From NCBI RefSeq assembly GCF_015832195.1, contig NC_052016.1, positions 30,711,129 through 30,775,128 of the forward strand: DNA of 64,000 nt, written 5' to 3'. The position numbers and the translations under genes were made by a program. This document shows, in pieces, positions 63,580-64,000 of the stretch. Each line of letters starts with the position of its first letter. Position 1 is the first letter of the stretch. The DNA is from Motacilla alba alba (Eukaryota > Chordata > Aves > Passeriformes > Motacillidae). The notes beneath the pieces were generated by a model. The model was not told the origin of the DNA. It saw only the letters and a program-made list of their open reading frames with translations, and searched no databases.

Positions 63580-63607
63580 AATATGCAACATATATTTGTT
63601 GCATATT
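63580..63607. repeat. Perfect hairpin, 11-bp arms and 6-nt loop
   Basis: AATATGCAACA (63580-63590) pairs with TGTTGCATATT (63597-63607) across TATATT. Confidence 0.9.
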
Positions 63608-64000
63608 ATCTTGAAACTAAATTTTCCTCAACACTGATTTCTGGTAAATGAGATGCAATGAAGCAGCTGGGCTAGGATTAAGCACATACTGCTTTGGGCA
63701 GAATCACATCGTTACATGCAAACATAAATCTGGAATCTTAGCTCTGCCTACAAATTCTTCATGATGCAGTGCTTAACTGCTGAAAATATTGCAAGGAATC
63801 CTGAAGGTAAGGAATGCGCCCCACAGATCCTAGGAGTATGGTGTTGGTGACTGAATAAACCAAGCATTTGTTTTGCCATAGCAGTGCCATTAGAGAAGGC
63901 TTCCTGGAAAGTCTGAGGCAGCATATGTTAATGGGAGAGGTAGACACTTGCTCCAGCATCTGGCTGGCATCAGTCATTTGTTCACTTGTTTTGTGCAATG

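Larger units (their letters stand above)
54796..64000. other. Intergenic, nothing recognised to the window end
   Basis: About 9.2 kb of mostly AT-rich sequence with no recognisable gene. It contains an A13 run (55527-55539), a T/GTTT tract (55559-55601), a 28-bp motif present twice (57374 and 58352) and a perfect hairpin at 63580-63607. Confidence 0.55.

Overview
The window looks like avian nuclear DNA. It carries several CR1 non-LTR retrotransposon copies with the typical CR1 3' end (8-bp ATTCTRTG-type repeats), short compact introns, GTTT/CAAA-type simple repeats, and a gene whose exons read as a bird ortholog of CCDC80 (called equarin in chick). The species cannot be told from the sequence.

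Left part (1-16719, minus strand): five coding exons of CCDC80, in transcript order 14819-16719, 10554-10710, 6480-6616, 3491-3639 and 86-189. They join in phase (0/0, 1/2, 0/0, 2/1) and give about 813 codons from the signal peptide into the third P-DUDES (DUF4174) domain. The last coding exon(s), about 135 residues by comparison with the mammalian protein, lie beyond the left edge, so the gene is cut by the window. The introns hold a 2.2-kb 5'-truncated CR1 (3665-5890), a short CR1 fragment (12196-12511), simple repeats and a few old MIR-like scraps. A non-coding first exon and promoter are expected at about 17200-17950; only candidate signals are visible there.

Right part (17950-64000): about 46 kb with no coding exon that I can recognise. 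This is the 5' flank of CCDC80. It holds CR1 fragments at 41145-41708 (-), 46052-46748 (+) and 47316-47802 (-), an older CR1-tailed repeat at 45625-45788, and a compact non-autonomous LTR retroelement at 31666-33256 (-) with 6-bp target duplications. It also has simple repeats, several perfect short hairpins, and a small CpG-rich patch with a CTCF-like motif near 28490-28745.

The most unusual items are the LTR element, whose two LTRs agree at one end but not in the middle although it is flanked by a clean target duplication; a 17-bp perfect hairpin inside that element; the CR1 inserted almost against the CCDC80 exon-5 splice acceptor; and the weak exon 3/exon 4 splice signals, where skipping both exons would keep the frame. 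I did not find a new multi-gene system.
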